Assembly: GCA_030637745.1 (NCBI GenBank)
Contig: DAOWFX010000127.1
Span: 1-64,000, forward strand
Direction: 5' to 3'
Origin: JAGLOK01 sp023139005
GTDB taxonomy: Bacteria > Bacillota > Clostridia > Christensenellales > UMGS416
DNA length: 64,000 nt
Below the pieces are notes generated by a model. It ran no database searches. It saw nothing but the letters and a program-made list of their open reading frames with translations, and was not told where the DNA came from. The position numbers were made by a program, and so were the translations under genes. Of this stretch, positions 43,374-52,951 are shown piece by piece (position 1 is the stretch's first letter; each line of letters begins with the position of its first letter).

Positions 43374-44141
43374 TTATTTACCCGCGGCTTTATAGACCAT
43401 ATCCTGGTGCAGTGGATCCTTGGCATCACGAATGTGCGTTTTGGAATTTAAGAAATGGATGCAAACATGACCTTTCATGCTATTTCCGGAGATCATATCA
43501 TACGCATGCGGAAAGCCATTCATCGATGCTGCGATATACTCACCATCGAGTCTTACAATAATAGCATGTCTCTCCCACGACCATTCGCCACCATAGGCTT
43601 CCTTGATCTTCTTGGTATCGGAACTGGAAACGGGCTCGACGTCAGCATGGTTACTGCCACCAACACGTACCATATAGAAAGTAATGCCTGTATCAACATC
43701 ATACACCTTGATCTTCTCTCCGCGATCAAAGCGAGGATAGACATAGCTGAACCAATCTTTTAGTTTGCCTGTTGGAACAGATGCTTTTTTCACTTTGGGT
43801 TCCGGCTTTTTCCGCTCTTCAATGGGCTTTCTAACAGCTGCATTTGAAAACAGGATTCTTGATGTTTCTGGACCTAGTACACCATCGGCACCTAGCTTGT
43901 TGTTCTTTTGGAATTCTGCAAGGGTTAGCATGGTATATTTCCCGAAAAAGTTGGTGATTTTATAATTAAAATACCCCAAATCACGCAACCTGAGTTGCAC
44001 TAGAATTACATCGTCGCCAGTATCGCCCTCTTTAAGCATGTTGGATTCGGTGTCTTCTTCTGCCAGTGCACCGCCGGATGAGAGCATAAATACAGTAATT
44101 ATGAAGAGTATTATGAATACACTTGATATTTTTTTGAACAA
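43374..44141 (-). CDS. secreted peptidoglycan-binding-domain protein
   Basis: A 255-residue exported protein. The signal peptide covers residues 1-27 (ending GGALA). A PG_binding_1 domain at about 34-97 reads LKEGDTGDDVILVQLRLRDLGYF and FQKNNKLGADGVLGPET. A Lys/Pro-rich linker follows. The C-terminal conserved domain includes GHVCIHFLNSKTH near 228-240, with a Cys flanked by His residues. That pattern could be catalytic, distantly like L,D-transpeptidases, but I cannot assign it. The start is TTG at 44141 with GAGGTG upstream. Confidence 0.75.
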   Translation of the reverse strand: MFKKISSVFIILFIITVFMLSSGGALAEEDTESNMLKEGDTGDDVILVQLRLRDLGYFNYKITNFFGKYTMLTLAEFQKNNKLGADGVLGPETSRILFSNAAVRKPIEERKKPEPKVKKASVPTGKLKDWFSYVYPRFDRGEKIKVYDVDTGITFYMVRVGGSNHADVEPVSSSDTKKIKEAYGGEWSWERHAIIVRLDGEYIAASMNGFPHAYDMISGNSMKGHVCIHFLNSKTHIRDAKDPLHQDMVYKAAGK

Positions 44142-44259
44142 ATTGTCACCTCAAAATACAATACGTTTGCATTTTATCATAATATCTCAAACTTGTAAAC
44201 GGGATGTAACACTTTATTAACATGTCGTTTTGTACTAAATCACTGTAAGTACACAACTC

Positions 44260-44288
44260 TTGCACAGACTTTCATATTAAGATATAAT
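44260..44288 (+). promoter_or_regulatory. plsX promoter
   Basis: TTGCAC at 44260-44265 and TATAAT at 44283-44288, spaced 17 bases. No FapR-type operator was recognised near it. Confidence 0.7.
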
Positions 44289-44325
44289 TTTATAGAATAT
44301 AAACAAAGAATCCATGGAGGTAGTA

Positions 44326-45309
44326 ATGTATACAATCGCAATTGACGTAATGGGTGGAGACAATGCACCTAATGAGATTATTAAGGGTGCACTGGATGCA
44401 CAACGTGAAATAGAAGATATAAAGATCATACTTCTTGGACAAAAAGATGTTATCCAAAAGCAATTGGACATTCATAACGAGAAGGCAGAGATTATTGATG
44501 CACCACAAGTCATTCACACGGGAGATAAGCCATTGATTGCTATTCGAGAGAAAAAGAATTCTTCCTTGATTCAAGGTCTGTTGATGGTCAAAAAAGGAAC
44601 TGCAGATGCATTTGTATCAGCAGGAAGTACCGGTGCAATATTTGCAGGAGCATTGTTCAATGTAGGTAGAATAAAGGGTGTGGATAGACCCGCACTTGCA
44701 ACAGTACTTCCATCGGGAGAAGGCAAAGCACTGTTGTTAGATATCGGTGCCAATGCAGACTGCAAAGAGAAGTTCCTCATTCAATTTGCAAAGATGGGAA
44801 GAACCTATATGAAGCTGGTTGAAGGGGTAGAAAATCCAACGATGGGTTTGATCAACATCGGTGCAGAAGAAGAAAAAGGCAGTGAGCTCTATAGAGAAGT
44901 CAATAAACTCATGCGTGAAGATGACTCTCTGAACTTTGTTGGGAATGTAGAACCCAGAGATATGTTCACAGGCGTAGCCGATGTCTTGGTATGTGACGGC
45001 TTTACAGGGAATATTCTAATCAAAACACTTGAAGGTATGGCAACGTTTCTATTTAAGAATATTAAAATTGAACTATATCGCAATATCTTTACAAAGCTTG
45101 CAGCAGCTGTTTTGAAAAAGGGCTTTAAGAACGTGAAAAGCAAACTGGATCACAAAGAATTTGGCGGAACACCACTGCTTGGTGTCAATGGCTGTGTTAT
45201 CAAGGCACATGGATCATCAGATGCATATAGCTTCAAAAGAGCGATATATCAAGCGAAGAAATATCTGGACAAAGATGTTACTAATGTCATTCGCGATACG
45301 GTTGAATAA
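44326..45309 (+). CDS. plsX: phosphate acyltransferase PlsX
   Basis: A 327-residue enzyme that turns acyl-ACP and phosphate into acyl-phosphate, the first step of membrane phospholipid synthesis in Gram-positive bacteria. Landmarks are IAIDVMGGDNAP at the start, SAGSTGAI near 103 and LDIGANADC near 140, and the length is typical. The ATG at 44326 is preferred because GGAGG at 44316-44320 overlaps the alternative upstream ATG. It opens the plsX-acpP-rnc-smc run. Confidence 0.96.
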   Translation: MYTIAIDVMGGDNAPNEIIKGALDAQREIEDIKIILLGQKDVIQKQLDIHNEKAEIIDAPQVIHTGDKPLIAIREKKNSSLIQGLLMVKKGTADAFVSAGSTGAIFAGALFNVGRIKGVDRPALATVLPSGEGKALLLDIGANADCKEKFLIQFAKMGRTYMKLVEGVENPTMGLINIGAEEEKGSELYREVNKLMREDDSLNFVGNVEPRDMFTGVADVLVCDGFTGNILIKTLEGMATFLFKNIKIELYRNIFTKLAAAVLKKGFKNVKSKLDHKEFGGTPLLGVNGCVIKAHGSSDAYSFKRAIYQAKKYLDKDVTNVIRDTVE

Positions 45310-45316
45310 ATGTGTA

Positions 45317-45345
45317 TTGTAACCGTTTGATGGGGCTGTTATAAT
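45317..45345 (+). promoter_or_regulatory. acpP promoter
   Basis: TTGTAA at 45317-45322 and TATAAT at 45340-45345 with a 17-base spacer and an extended TGT before the -10. It lies directly after the plsX stop, so acpP has its own strong promoter. Confidence 0.75.
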
Positions 45346-45408
45346 GAATAACATCATAAAAAAAGATAAATTACACTTAAATAAAATTAATGTTCACAGG
45401 AGGACAAA

Positions 45409-45636
45409 ATGGTATTAGACAAAGTGAAAGATATTATTGCAGATCAATTGGAACTGGATGTTAAAGACATCACAGCAGAATCATCACTGACAGAAGACCT
45501 AAAGGCTGATTCGGTAGACGTGGTGGGTATCATCATGAACCTAGAAGCAGAATTTGGATTAGAATTCCCATATGAAGACTTAGAGAAGATCGCTACAGTG
45601 GGCGATGCTGTAAACTACATTCAGTCACAACAGTAA
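45409..45636 (+). CDS. acpP: acyl carrier protein
   Basis: A 75-residue acidic protein with the phosphopantetheine attachment motif ADSVDVVGI (Ser36). It carries growing acyl chains in fatty acid synthesis. AGGAGG lies at ideal distance from the ATG. It sits in the usual place between plsX and rnc. Confidence 0.96.
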   Translation: MVLDKVKDIIADQLELDVKDITAESSLTEDLKADSVDVVGIIMNLEAEFGLEFPYEDLEKIATVGDAVNYIQSQQ

Positions 45637-45655
45637 AATTTAGAAGGAATCTCAT

Positions 45656-46357
45656 TTGAAAACACAATTTTCAATAGATGGATTGCAGCAGAAGATTGCA
45701 TATCAATTTAATGATTCATTGCTTCTTTTGCGAGCAATCACTCATTCTTCAGCATTATCTGAAGGATTGGGCGACAAATCATACGAACGGCTTGAATACT
45801 TGGGAGATGCAGTCCTTGAACTTTTGGTAACACGACTGCTTTTTTCTGCATATCAAAATGCAGACGAAGGACAAATGACCAAAATCCGTGCTGCGGTGGT
45901 TTCAAAAAAGCCACTGATGGAAATTGCGATACAATTGGGATTGGGAGACTACTTGATCCTCGGCAAGGGGATGGAGCGATCCGGCGGTCGGAAGCTATCT
46001 TCAATACTTAGTGACACGGTAGAGGCGATACTAGGTGCAGTTTACCTCGATGGGGGCATTGAAAGTGCAGAAGCATTCATCATGCCCTATATGATTCCCA
46101 AAATAAAACAAGCCTATGAAAAGGGATTCAGCAGGGACTATAAGACGCGTCTTCAGGAATACCTGCAACGAAAAGGTCCTGTCCACATCAAATACAAGAC
46201 CACATCCGATACTGGGCCTCCACATGACAAGACGTTTGTATCTACTATGTATGCAGATGGAAAAACTTTGGGTGTTGGTGAAGGAAAAAGCAAGAAGCTT
46301 GCACAGCAGCAAGCAGCAAAAGATGCATTAGTAGGTCTTGATATTATTAAGAAATAG
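45656..46357 (+). CDS. rnc: ribonuclease III
   Basis: A 233-residue double-strand-specific endoribonuclease. The catalytic domain carries the signature ERLEYLGDAVLE near residue 44-55 and the later acidic pair in DTVEAILGAVYLDGG near 121. A double-stranded-RNA-binding domain closes the protein (about 160-230, YKTRLQEYLQRKG to KKLAQQQAAKDAL). The start is TTG at 45656 with AAGGAATC upstream. It processes rRNA precursors and other structured RNA. Confidence 0.96.
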   Translation: MKTQFSIDGLQQKIAYQFNDSLLLLRAITHSSALSEGLGDKSYERLEYLGDAVLELLVTRLLFSAYQNADEGQMTKIRAAVVSKKPLMEIAIQLGLGDYLILGKGMERSGGRKLSSILSDTVEAILGAVYLDGGIESAEAFIMPYMIPKIKQAYEKGFSRDYKTRLQEYLQRKGPVHIKYKTTSDTGPPHDKTFVSTMYADGKTLGVGEGKSKKLAQQQAAKDALVGLDIIKK

Positions 46358-46411
46358 CCTACTACATTTTGTAAATATTCATTAAACAAAGAAATATATA
46401 GTATGTTCGTA

Positions 46412-46439
46412 TTGTCATATCCACTAGATATGGTATAAT
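46412..46439 (+). promoter_or_regulatory. smc promoter
   Basis: TTGTCA at 46412-46417 and TATAAT at 46434-46439, spaced 16 bases, with extended TGG before the -10. It lies in the 119-base gap between rnc and smc. Confidence 0.7.
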
Positions 46440-46476
46440 TCCTGTATAAAGATAAAGATAAAGAAGGTTAAACAAA

Positions 46477-49400
46477 TTGCATTTAAAGAAATTAGAATTG
46501 TATGGCTTTAAGTCGTTTGCAGACAAAGTCGAAATAAACTTTGACGAGGGAATTACCGGTGTTGTAGGTCCTAACGGAAGCGGCAAAAGCAACATTGGCG
46601 ATGCCATGCGTTGGGTTTTAGGCGAAAGCAGTGCACGTTCATTGCGCGGCGCACGCATGGAAGATGTTATCTTCAATGGCGCACAAAAGAGAAATCCACT
46701 GGGTTGGTGCGAAGTTACATTGATTTTTGACAATAGCGATAGTGTATTGCCCATTGAGTTTACAGAAGTTGCAATATCCAGACGTGTATATAGAAACGGC
46801 GAAGGTGAATACCTTATTAACCGCGCAGCATGTAGAAGAAAAGACATCGTAGAGCTCTTTCGTGATACGGGAATCGGAAGAGAGGGATACTCCATCATCG
46901 GGCAAGGCCGTATCGCTGACATGCTGAGTCATAAGCCGGATGAGCGCAGAGACGTGTTCCACGAAGCTGCAGGTATCATGAAATACAGAGCACGCCGCGA
47001 TGAAGCACAACGCAGGCTGGATGGTACTCGAAATAACATCCAACGCTTAAGCGATATCATGGAAGAAATGGAACGTCAGCTTGGACCGTTAAAGCGTCAG
47101 TCCAAGAATGCACGTAGATATATTGATATATCCACCAATTTAAAGGAACTGGAAATCAATCGTTTCTTGTGCGATTATGCTCGCCTGCACAAGAATATTC
47201 AACAATCAATGCAGGAAATCAATGAATTCGAATCCCATACAAAGCAAGAAGTTGATACCATCGATCAAAACAACAACACGCTCAATGAATTGACACTATC
47301 TGTTGCGCGCTATGAAAATGAAATACAAAACACAAGAAACAGCATTGAATCGATGACTACACGAATTTCTGAGCGTCATGGAACAGAGATTATACTAGAA
47401 GAACGCTTAACCTATGCACAGCAAGAGCAAATCCGTCTATTAGACGAGATAGATATTGAACACAACAGAGCGCAAGAGTTACTGACAGAAGCACAGGAAC
47501 TACAAGATGCACTCGATAACAAAGGTGGCGACTCAGAGAAGATACAGCAAGACATACTAGATATTAAATCTCGCATTAAAGCTATTGCACTTGAAATAGA
47601 TACACGCCAACAAGACATCGATGAAAAGAAAAACATCATGATGCAAGAGCTGTCGCATATGGCAGACATCAACTCATCATCAGGACGCTTGGAAGCAATG
47701 ATTGAATCGTACACATCAAGAAGAGGTGAATTGCAAGAAAACCTTAATAATGCATCACGCCAAAAGGAAATCTACGATGATATCCGCACTGAGATGAAAG
47801 ATGCAGTGGATAGTTTGTATGATACCATTGCACATCTACAAGAAAAAACAGACAATCATACACAAAAGAGAAATGATTATAGGCAAAACCGAGAAGCGCT
47901 GGAGAAAGACTTGCAATCAAAGCGCGATCGAGAACGCAACCTTGAAACGCGCATTCAGATGCTCAATACATTGATTAAGGACTATGATGGATTTAGCAAC
48001 CCTGTCCGTTTCTTGTTTTCTCAAAATGATACTAAAAACTTAATGATGGGCGTCGTTGCAGATATCATTGACGTACCAAATGATTATACTTCCGCTGTAG
48101 AGCGTGCGCTGGGTGGTGCAATGCAGCATATCATAACATCATCTGACTATGAAGCGAAAGAACTCATCGGCATGCTTCGAAAAAACCAAGCAGGTAGAGC
48201 GACATTCTTGCCCATCGACGCTATCAAAGGAAGATACCTAAAAGAACATGAACAGCACATTCTAGACCTTCCGGGGTGTATCGGTGTGGCAGCTGACTTG
48301 ATGAACTTTGATGAAAAGTACAGAGAGATCGTATACTCATTGTTGGGACGTACAGTAATCTGTGACAACATCGATTCTGCTGTTGCTCTTGCAAAGAAAA
48401 TCAGGTATGCATGTAAGTTTGTAACACTCAAAGGAGATGTTGTGAATCCTGGTGGCTCAATGAGCGGCGGTAGCAGAAACACCAAAGAATATTCACCTAT
48501 CGCCAGAAGAAACCAACTTGAAGAACTGGGCAAGCTGGTGATTGTCGCAACTAAAGATGTTGAGGAAGTCAAAGAAAAACTGACAAGTATCGTATCTCAA
48601 ATGGACACGCAACGTACGCAAATGGATACGGACGTTAAGGACTTAAACGAAGCACGAATAGCGTATGCACGAGAAAAAGAACGCTTTGATAAGCTCCAAG
48701 CATCCACAGAAGATAATGATACTCAAATGAATGAAATCAAAGCACAGCTTGAAAGAATAAATGAAAACATCGAGGATGCTAATAGGGAAATCACAAATAT
48801 CAGCACAGCATCCCAAGATGCACAGAAAAAAGACACAGTTTCTCGTGAGGAAATCGCAAAAGCACAAGTTCAAGTGAATGCTTTGCGTGAAAACCATGAC
48901 GAAATGAAAGAGCACCTAGATAAGCTCATGTCCCTCGGTGCTGCTGATGAAAAGGAACGTGCAACAGCCTCTCAGCGCATACTGTGGCTACAAAAAGAAG
49001 CACAACGCTTAACAGATCTCATCGAAAAAAAGAAACAGCAGCATACAGAAAATGAGGAATTATCCGTTCAACAGAAAGATGAATTGGTAGATTCTAAAAC
49101 ATCAGTGGGTGATGAGAAATCGCAGTTAGAAAACTTGAAAACTCAACTAGAAGATAAGATCAATGCACAAGAAGATGAGCGCAATAGACTCACCTCTATT
49201 CAAGAATTGATATCAGTATCACAAAACAGACAAGTGGAGCTTGGTGATAGAAAACACCAGCACCAGATGAAATATGAAAAAAGCACAATGGAGCTCGAGC
49301 AAATACAAAATAGGATTTGGGATTACTATGAGCTCACTTATCAAGGGACGCTTGAGTACAAAAATGAGCAATTGGACCTGACAGATGCAGATGAGGAAAT

Positions 49401-50031
49401 CGACCGTATGCGTCGTCAAATCAAAGCGATGGGCACGGTGAATGTCAATGCAGTGCGCGACTTTGCAGAGCTCAACGAACGCTATACAGAGCACAAAATG
49501 CAGTGTGATGATTTGGTAAAGGCAGAAAGTGATTTACTACAGGTCATTGAGGGGCTCAACAAACAAATGCGTGAGAAATTTGCAAAAGAATTTAAAATGC
49601 TCAATGAGTTCTTCTCATATAACTTCACAAAGCTTTTCGGCGGCGGCACTGCGCATCTATCACTGTCGGACGAGGAAGATATCCTAAACAGTGGTATCAT
49701 AATTGAAGCACAGCCTCCGGGGAAGAAGCTTCAAATGCTGTCTCTCCTATCCGGTGGAGAAAAGGCGTTGACTGCAACAGCCATACTCTTTGCAATGCTT
49801 AAGCATCGTCCATCACCATTTTGCTTGCTGGACGAGATTGAAACAGCACTTGATGATGCCAACCTACATCATTTCACTGATTTCCTAAAAGATTATTCAA
49901 CAGATACACAATTCGTACTCATCACACACAGAAGGCCCACAATGGAATCGTGTGATATCCTCTATGGAGTGACGATGGAGGAGAAGGGGGTATCGAAGAT
50001 GGTGTCTGTTAAGATCGCAGATTACGCATAG
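46477..50031 (+). CDS. smc: chromosome segregation ATPase SMC
   Basis: A 1184-residue condensin subunit. The N-terminal ATPase half has Walker A VGPNGSGKSN near residue 31. Two long coiled coils flank a hinge at about 505-660 (FLFSQNDTKNLMMGVVADII through GGSMSGGSR). The C-terminal half has the signature LLSGGEKALTATAILFAML and Walker B CLLDEIETALDD near 1120. It compacts and separates chromosomes with ScpA and ScpB, which are not in this window. It starts with TTG at 46477 behind AGAAGG. Full family length. Confidence 0.96.
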   Translation: MHLKKLELYGFKSFADKVEINFDEGITGVVGPNGSGKSNIGDAMRWVLGESSARSLRGARMEDVIFNGAQKRNPLGWCEVTLIFDNSDSVLPIEFTEVAISRRVYRNGEGEYLINRAACRRKDIVELFRDTGIGREGYSIIGQGRIADMLSHKPDERRDVFHEAAGIMKYRARRDEAQRRLDGTRNNIQRLSDIMEEMERQLGPLKRQSKNARRYIDISTNLKELEINRFLCDYARLHKNIQQSMQEINEFESHTKQEVDTIDQNNNTLNELTLSVARYENEIQNTRNSIESMTTRISERHGTEIILEERLTYAQQEQIRLLDEIDIEHNRAQELLTEAQELQDALDNKGGDSEKIQQDILDIKSRIKAIALEIDTRQQDIDEKKNIMMQELSHMADINSSSGRLEAMIESYTSRRGELQENLNNASRQKEIYDDIRTEMKDAVDSLYDTIAHLQEKTDNHTQKRNDYRQNREALEKDLQSKRDRERNLETRIQMLNTLIKDYDGFSNPVRFLFSQNDTKNLMMGVVADIIDVPNDYTSAVERALGGAMQHIITSSDYEAKELIGMLRKNQAGRATFLPIDAIKGRYLKEHEQHILDLPGCIGVAADLMNFDEKYREIVYSLLGRTVICDNIDSAVALAKKIRYACKFVTLKGDVVNPGGSMSGGSRNTKEYSPIARRNQLEELGKLVIVATKDVEEVKEKLTSIVSQMDTQRTQMDTDVKDLNEARIAYAREKERFDKLQASTEDNDTQMNEIKAQLERINENIEDANREITNISTASQDAQKKDTVSREEIAKAQVQVNALRENHDEMKEHLDKLMSLGAADEKERATASQRILWLQKEAQRLTDLIEKKKQQHTENEELSVQQKDELVDSKTSVGDEKSQLENLKTQLEDKINAQEDERNRLTSIQELISVSQNRQVELGDRKHQHQMKYEKSTMELEQIQNRIWDYYELTYQGTLEYKNEQLDLTDADEEIDRMRRQIKAMGTVNVNAVRDFAELNERYTEHKMQCDDLVKAESDLLQVIEGLNKQMREKFAKEFKMLNEFFSYNFTKLFGGGTAHLSLSDEEDILNSGIIIEAQPPGKKLQMLSLLSGGEKALTATAILFAMLKHRPSPFCLLDEIETALDDANLHHFTDFLKDYSTDTQFVLITHRRPTMESCDILYGVTMEEKGVSKMVSVKIADYA

Positions 50032-50122
50032 AGCTCACTGGCGTGAGCTTTCGATTCAAATAAAATGAATTTGAATCGAGTGTCTTGAAAAACTCAAAAA
50101 ACTCGGTGGCTTTTAAGCCACC
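50032..50122 (+). terminator. three consecutive hairpins after smc
   Basis: Immediately after the stop come AGCTCAC/GTGAGCT (50032-50049), TCGATTCAAAT/ATTTGAATCGA (50051-50079) and GGTGGCTT/AAGCCACC (50105-50122). The last is followed by a T-rich stretch. Together they probably end the smc transcript. Confidence 0.65.
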
Positions 50123-50176
50123 TTCGTGCATTTTTAAGTTTTCCGCTTTATGATGTGCAGATATTAGCCATAGATT

Positions 50177-50234
50177 AACATTCCCGGCACATGTCCGTGA
50201 ATGTTTGCATACTTCGTGTTGGGGATTAGTAGAA
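50177..50234. repeat. duplicated hairpin element, copy 1
   Basis: A 58-base element starting AACATTCCCGGCACATG. It contains an AACATTC...GAATGTT stem (50177-50205) and ends near ACTTCGTGTTGG and ATTAG. A diverged copy starts at 50385. The 480-base gap between smc and the next gene holds no gene; besides these copies and the terminator hairpins I see only AT-rich DNA. Confidence 0.7.
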
Positions 50235-50384
50235 ATTTTTACTTGGATACAAATCTCGAAAAATCTTCTATTACTTATAAACGCTCTTTACTAAATAAAT
50301 ACGCTCACTTATTTACTTATCAACCTCACGACATCTTGTAGCGTTTTTATGTACGACTACTGTGTACATGCTATGTTAAGAGCT

Positions 50385-50443
50385 AACATTCCCTGCAGAT
50401 GTCCGAGAATGTTTTTATACTTCGTGTTGGTGAATTAGCAGAA
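50385..50443. repeat. duplicated hairpin element, copy 2
   Basis: The second copy, offset 208 bases from the first. It keeps both AACATTC/GAATGTT arms (50385-50413) and ACTTCGTGTTGG while the loop and flanks have changed. Confidence 0.7.
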
Positions 50444-50496
50444 GCTTCTTGATTGGAGATCATCATTAGGTCATTCTACGATTTACCACAGTATGG

Positions 50497-50502
50497 TATA
50501 AT
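50497..50502 (+). promoter_or_regulatory. -10 box of the membrane-protein gene before ftsY
   Basis: TATAAT ten bases before the ATG at 50512, leaving almost no untranslated leader, as for the methyltransferase gene at 3962. Confidence 0.45.
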
Positions 50503-50511
50503 GCATTTCTT

Positions 50512-51159
50512 ATGGAGAATATGAAAAAACAAAATAAGCTTGCAAATTATCTTATTATAATACTCGTTACTTATATACTAGTTACTGTGTTGAGTCGGGT
50601 TGGGTCTTCTGTGACGTTTGAAATGATGATGAATGGAAAGATAGAAGAGTCAGTATATATTACAATAAGCAATGTTACAGCATTGCTTACGATAATTATT
50701 GTTAGCTTTATCATTTCATTGGTAGTAACTATATCGGGATTTATTCTTTCAAAAAACCCAGAATCAATGAGCGGTATATTGGCAGATAATTTTGAGACAA
50801 CATTCATCATATCAAGTATCTACTATTATGCAATGATGCTTTTACCTGTGCCTTTTTACATTTTGATTTTGTTCAGAGAAGGAAAGAAGATTAACTGGTT
50901 TATTCTCCTAAAGCTTGCAACGCTATTTACAATAGTTATCAAAGATATCAGTACTTTGATGAGAAATTTCCTAGATTACAATCTAAAAATAATCTCAATA
51001 TTCGATTTTGATACGAAGTTTCCGATACTTGGATTCATACGAACCAATAGAGTTATATCTACTATCAATTCTTATCTTTGGGTGGTCGGGGTCATCATTA
51101 TAATCATACAGGTCAAAAAAGCGTTGAAAGCGCAAAACGATTTATTGGATGAAGTGTAA
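50512..51159 (+). CDS. polytopic membrane protein between smc and ftsY, unknown
   Basis: A 215-residue protein with about five hydrophobic helices (near 12-28, 48-72, 98-122, 130-150 and 188-207). No family is recognised. It is inserted between smc and ftsY, genes that are normally adjacent. Its start is uncertain: ATG 50512 sits almost on the promoter, and ATG 50521 has GGAG only three bases away. The gene is more AT-rich than its housekeeping neighbours. Confidence 0.6.
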   Translation: MENMKKQNKLANYLIIILVTYILVTVLSRVGSSVTFEMMMNGKIEESVYITISNVTALLTIIIVSFIISLVVTISGFILSKNPESMSGILADNFETTFIISSIYYYAMMLLPVPFYILILFREGKKINWFILLKLATLFTIVIKDISTLMRNFLDYNLKIISIFDFDTKFPILGFIRTNRVISTINSYLWVVGVIIIIIQVKKALKAQNDLLDEV

Positions 51160-51372
51160 GATTAGAACAATTTATTTATTAATCTTTTGTCCTCTTGCGT
51201 TGCCATACATACCTTCATAATATCTCCTGCTAAAATTATTTTCACATTAACTATATGCTATCATATCTAAAATATGAATAATAAACGGTTATTAAAGGCT
51301 TGTGAAAGTTAAAATATATTGAGATTCACCATCATTTGGTTTATGATAATAAAAAAGTTATAGGGGACCGAT

Positions 51373-52272
51373 TTGCCATCATTAATTAAAAAATTGAAAG
51401 AGAAATTAGCCAAAACGCATCATGCGATATCCTCGCGAGTAGATGATTTGTTGAAGTACTATAAAGAAATTGACGATGACTTCTTTGAAGAGCTCGAAGA
51501 AGTGTTGATTGCATCGGATATGGGAATGGATTTGTCCCTTGAGATTGTAGAAAGCGTCAAGAAACGCATAAGTGAGAAGAAGACCGGGGATGTAGGTGTC
51601 ATCCATGGCATACTGCGTACAGAGATTATTTCTAAAATGGATACACACAAACAAGAGGTTGCAACACCCGCAGTAATACTGTTGGTAGGTGTAAATGGTA
51701 CCGGAAAGACAACCACAGCTGCAAAGCTTGCAGCACTTCACAAAGCAGAAGGCAAAAAAGTAATGCTATGTGCTGCTGATACATTTCGTGCAGCAGCTAT
51801 TGACCAACTCCAATTATGGGCAGATAGGGTGAACGTGGAACTCATCGCACAAGGTGAGGGTGCAGACCCCGCAGCAGTGGTTCATGATGCGATTGGTGCT
51901 GCAAAAGCACGGAGCGCAGATGTGTTGATTTGCGACACAGCAGGCAGGCTTCACAATAAGAAAAACTTAATGAATGAATTGGAGAAAATCAATAGAATCA
52001 TTAATACGCAGTGGCCGGATGCACATCGCTATGTCTACTTGGTCATCGATGCAACCACAGGACAAAATGCATTGATGCAGGTAAAGCTTTTTAGCCAAAC
52101 ATGTGATGTATCAGGCATTGTAGTAACAAAGCTTGACGGTACTGCAAAGGGTGGTGCTATCGTAGCTGCTCGAAAGATGACAGGACTCCCCGTGGTGTAT
52201 ATCGGTGTCGGCGAAGGTGTAGATGATTTGCTAGAATTTGACGCAGAAGCATTTGCTACTGCGATTATATAA
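51373..52272 (+). CDS. ftsY: signal recognition particle receptor FtsY
   Basis: A 299-residue SRP GTPase with a short N domain and the G domain. The P-loop GVNGTGKTTTAAKLA is near residue 103, followed by DTFRAAAIDQL, DTAGRLHNKKNLM, TKLDGTAKGG and GVGEGVDDL. It docks ribosome-SRP complexes at the membrane and works with Ffh, encoded 1 kb downstream. It lacks the long acidic A domain of E. coli FtsY, as usual in Gram-positives. It starts with TTG at 51373 behind GGGGA. Confidence 0.95.
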   Translation: MPSLIKKLKEKLAKTHHAISSRVDDLLKYYKEIDDDFFEELEEVLIASDMGMDLSLEIVESVKKRISEKKTGDVGVIHGILRTEIISKMDTHKQEVATPAVILLVGVNGTGKTTTAAKLAALHKAEGKKVMLCAADTFRAAAIDQLQLWADRVNVELIAQGEGADPAAVVHDAIGAAKARSADVLICDTAGRLHNKKNLMNELEKINRIINTQWPDAHRYVYLVIDATTGQNALMQVKLFSQTCDVSGIVVTKLDGTAKGGAIVAARKMTGLPVVYIGVGEGVDDLLEFDAEAFATAII

Positions 52273-52367
52273 ACAGTGAATACTTTGATTTACAAACTAT
52301 TTAGTGGATTCCTGTTTTGACATAATCATAATGGTGTATCATATAGATATACATTGAGGATGGTAAG

Positions 52368-52862
52368 ATGCTAGAAAGATTAAAAAACAGAATTACGACA
52401 CAAAAGTCTATTTTTGCGCTATTTGCAATAATGACATGCTTCTACATGTTCAATACCATTATATTTTCAGTTTCATTTATAAAAGACCTCAAATCACTGG
52501 GGATGGCGTTTTATATTGAAAACCCACTATTGCTGATATCTTACGTACTTGAGTCACCTGTCAGCATGGTCCTGTTTTTGATATTATTAAGCAATCAATA
52601 TAAAATTGCATGGGATGAGAAAAGAACAGGAAATAATCATGCGATTGTGCTAACGGTTTTCTTAATCATGATAAGGTTTGCCAGTGAAATCACTTTCTAT
52701 ATTGCGAAAAAAATATTGATGGAAGGGCAATACTCAGTACAGACGTATTTACTTTCTTATGTGTCTGTCTTTGGAATGGTGCAAACTGTTGTATTCGCTT
52801 TTTCAATATACTATTTAATCAATTTAATCAAGCTAAAAAAGGCATCTGCAGACAAGCTTTAG
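52368..52862 (+). CDS. polytopic membrane protein after ftsY, unknown
   Basis: A 164-residue protein with about four helices (near 16-36, 48-76, 92-115 and 128-152) and a lysine-rich end. No family is recognised. GAGGATGG precedes the ATG. Like the gene at 50512 it interrupts the usual ftsY-ylxM order. The two share size class, topology and AT-richness but no clear sequence similarity by eye. Confidence 0.6.
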   Translation: MLERLKNRITTQKSIFALFAIMTCFYMFNTIIFSVSFIKDLKSLGMAFYIENPLLLISYVLESPVSMVLFLILLSNQYKIAWDEKRTGNNHAIVLTVFLIMIRFASEITFYIAKKILMEGQYSVQTYLLSYVSVFGMVQTVVFAFSIYYLINLIKLKKASADKL

Positions 52863-52879
52863 GTGTAAAGCAAAAATAC

Positions 52880-52907
52880 TTGACATCAACATAGAATCAT
52901 GTATAAT
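52880..52907 (+). promoter_or_regulatory. ylxM-ffh promoter
   Basis: Consensus TTGACA at 52880-52885 and TATAAT at 52902-52907, spaced 16 bases. GGTGTAAAGCAAA occurs on both sides of it (52862 and 52915). Confidence 0.8.
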
Positions 52908-52917
52908 GACATAGGGT

Positions 52918-52951
52918 GTAAAGCAAATAAGCTTTACGCTTTATTTTTATT
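52918..52951 (+). terminator. terminator-like hairpin in the ylxM-ffh leader
   Basis: GTAAAGC-AAATAA-GCTTTAC followed by GCTTTATTTTTATT, located between the promoter and the ylxM start. It looks like an attenuator, though the stem is only seven base pairs and A/T rich. Confidence 0.5.

Noticed and set aside
44142..44325. FapR operator upstream of plsX
   Set aside because: No palindrome of the TTAGTAC-type was found, only a normal promoter.
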